In this document: positions 5,426-5,848 of the stretch, one piece after another
Position numbering within the stretch: position 1 is the first letter of the stretch
Layout of the letters: each line of letters opens with the position of its first letter
DNA from: Globobulimina sp.
Taxonomy: Eukaryota; Foraminifera; Rotaliida
Assembly: GCA_003354225.1 (NCBI GenBank)
Contig: PIVH01000420.1
Coordinates: forward strand, 1-5,848
Direction of reading: 5' to 3'
Length of the DNA stretch: 5,848 nt
Translations under genes and position numbers: made by a program
The notes under the pieces: generated by a model
Told to the model about the DNA's origin: nothing
Seen by the model: the letters and a program-made list of their open reading frames with translations, nothing else
Databases searched by the model: none

Positions 5426-5848
5426 ATGACAGATGATTCTTGTTCGCCAAACAGTACATCATTTGACAAGTCGAATCCGTTTTCGTTGAATGGTAGCAGG
5501 CCGAGTGAGCACATATTGATTCACGAAGCAAAGACAGAATCGTCACCTTCCTTTAACGCACCAAATAAAACCAAAAAGCGTGGTCATCACAGGAAAACTT
5601 CGTCATTTTCGAAATCTTATCAAGACTTAGAATCGTTACAGTTCACTAATTTACAGAACCAATGTAAAAAAGGATCAAATTTCACTGCTTCAATCATTCG
5701 TTTATTAGGTAAGCTATACACAATACAGTGCAATATACCATATATCCGACAAAACAAAACAAAAAACAGCAAAATTATGCGACGGATATGATAAGTTTGG
5801 CAAAAATTTAAGCCACACAGTGGAACAAGAAACTAATTTCATCCATAA
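5426..5848 (+). CDS. Hypothetical protein, Ser-rich N-terminus then helical domain (partial, 2 exons seen)
   Basis: Exon 1 is 5426-5708. A 61-bp GTAAGC ... AAACAG intron (5709-5769, phase 1) follows, and exon 2 runs open from 5770 past the right end. The ATG at 5426 is used; the frame just upstream has only a TTG. Residues 1-70 are Ser/Asn/Lys-rich and look disordered, with a basic NKTKKRGHHRK patch. From about residue 70 the sequence turns helical and amphipathic (SYQDLESLQFTNLQNQCKKG, then SIIRLL). The splice continues it as AKLCDGYDKFGKNLSHTVEQ. That pattern recalls the first helix of BAR or F-BAR membrane-curving domains, but this is a style match only. Reading through the intron would instead end at 5791 with a Lys/Asn-rich tail, which is less protein-like. 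The gene is cut off, so its function stays open. Confidence 0.6.

Noticed and set aside
5709-5791. Read-through ending of the rightmost gene at 5791
   Set aside because: GTAAGC ... CAG matches the local intron size, and splicing opens a longer, more protein-like frame to the window end.

Overview
The window looks like a compact, AT-rich eukaryotic nuclear locus, most likely from a unicellular eukaryote. It has no bacterial operon or ribosome-binding-site layout. Three conserved genes are interrupted by short GT...AG introns of 56-93 bp, and joining the exons restores family motifs exactly. Two of the proteins start with a secretory signal peptide. 14-3-3 and CPY-type carboxypeptidase genes are eukaryotic, and all stops fit the standard code. 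The short introns, close gene packing and protein style would suit a rhizarian or foraminiferan protist such as Reticulomyxa, but that is an impression, not proof.

Layout from left to right. Positions 1-276 hold nothing I can assign. Positions 277-606 carry, on the minus strand, a 109-codon Asn-rich open frame with a strongly basic cluster; it looks like a terminal exon without a start codon. Three copies of a 21-22 bp repeat sit just upstream of the next gene. Positions 623-2288 (+) encode a two-exon protein of about 533 residues. It joins a coiled-coil N-terminus, a RelA/SpoT-like nucleotidyltransferase domain and a complete 14-3-3 domain. This fusion is the most unusual thing in the window. 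Positions 2433-2621 (+) hold a displaced, 96% identical copy of part of the membrane-protein gene further right, flanked by 23-bp direct repeats. Positions 4180-2656 (-) encode a complete four-exon serine carboxypeptidase of 437 residues. Only 69 bp away and divergent, 4250-5149 (+) encodes a 299-residue type I membrane protein with a short ectodomain, a Cys-rich membrane helix and a long Ser/Thr-rich tail. Positions 5150-5425 hold a weak minus-strand exon candidate and a nested inverted repeat. From 5426 (+) a two-exon gene runs off the right end; its start is Ser-rich and disordered, followed by helical sequence.

The genes do not form an obvious pathway. The carboxypeptidase and the membrane protein probably share a bidirectional promoter and both enter the secretory pathway. 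The RelA/SpoT-like-14-3-3 protein looks cytosolic and would couple phosphoprotein binding to a nucleotide-transferring or (p)ppGpp-type fold; that coupling is inference.
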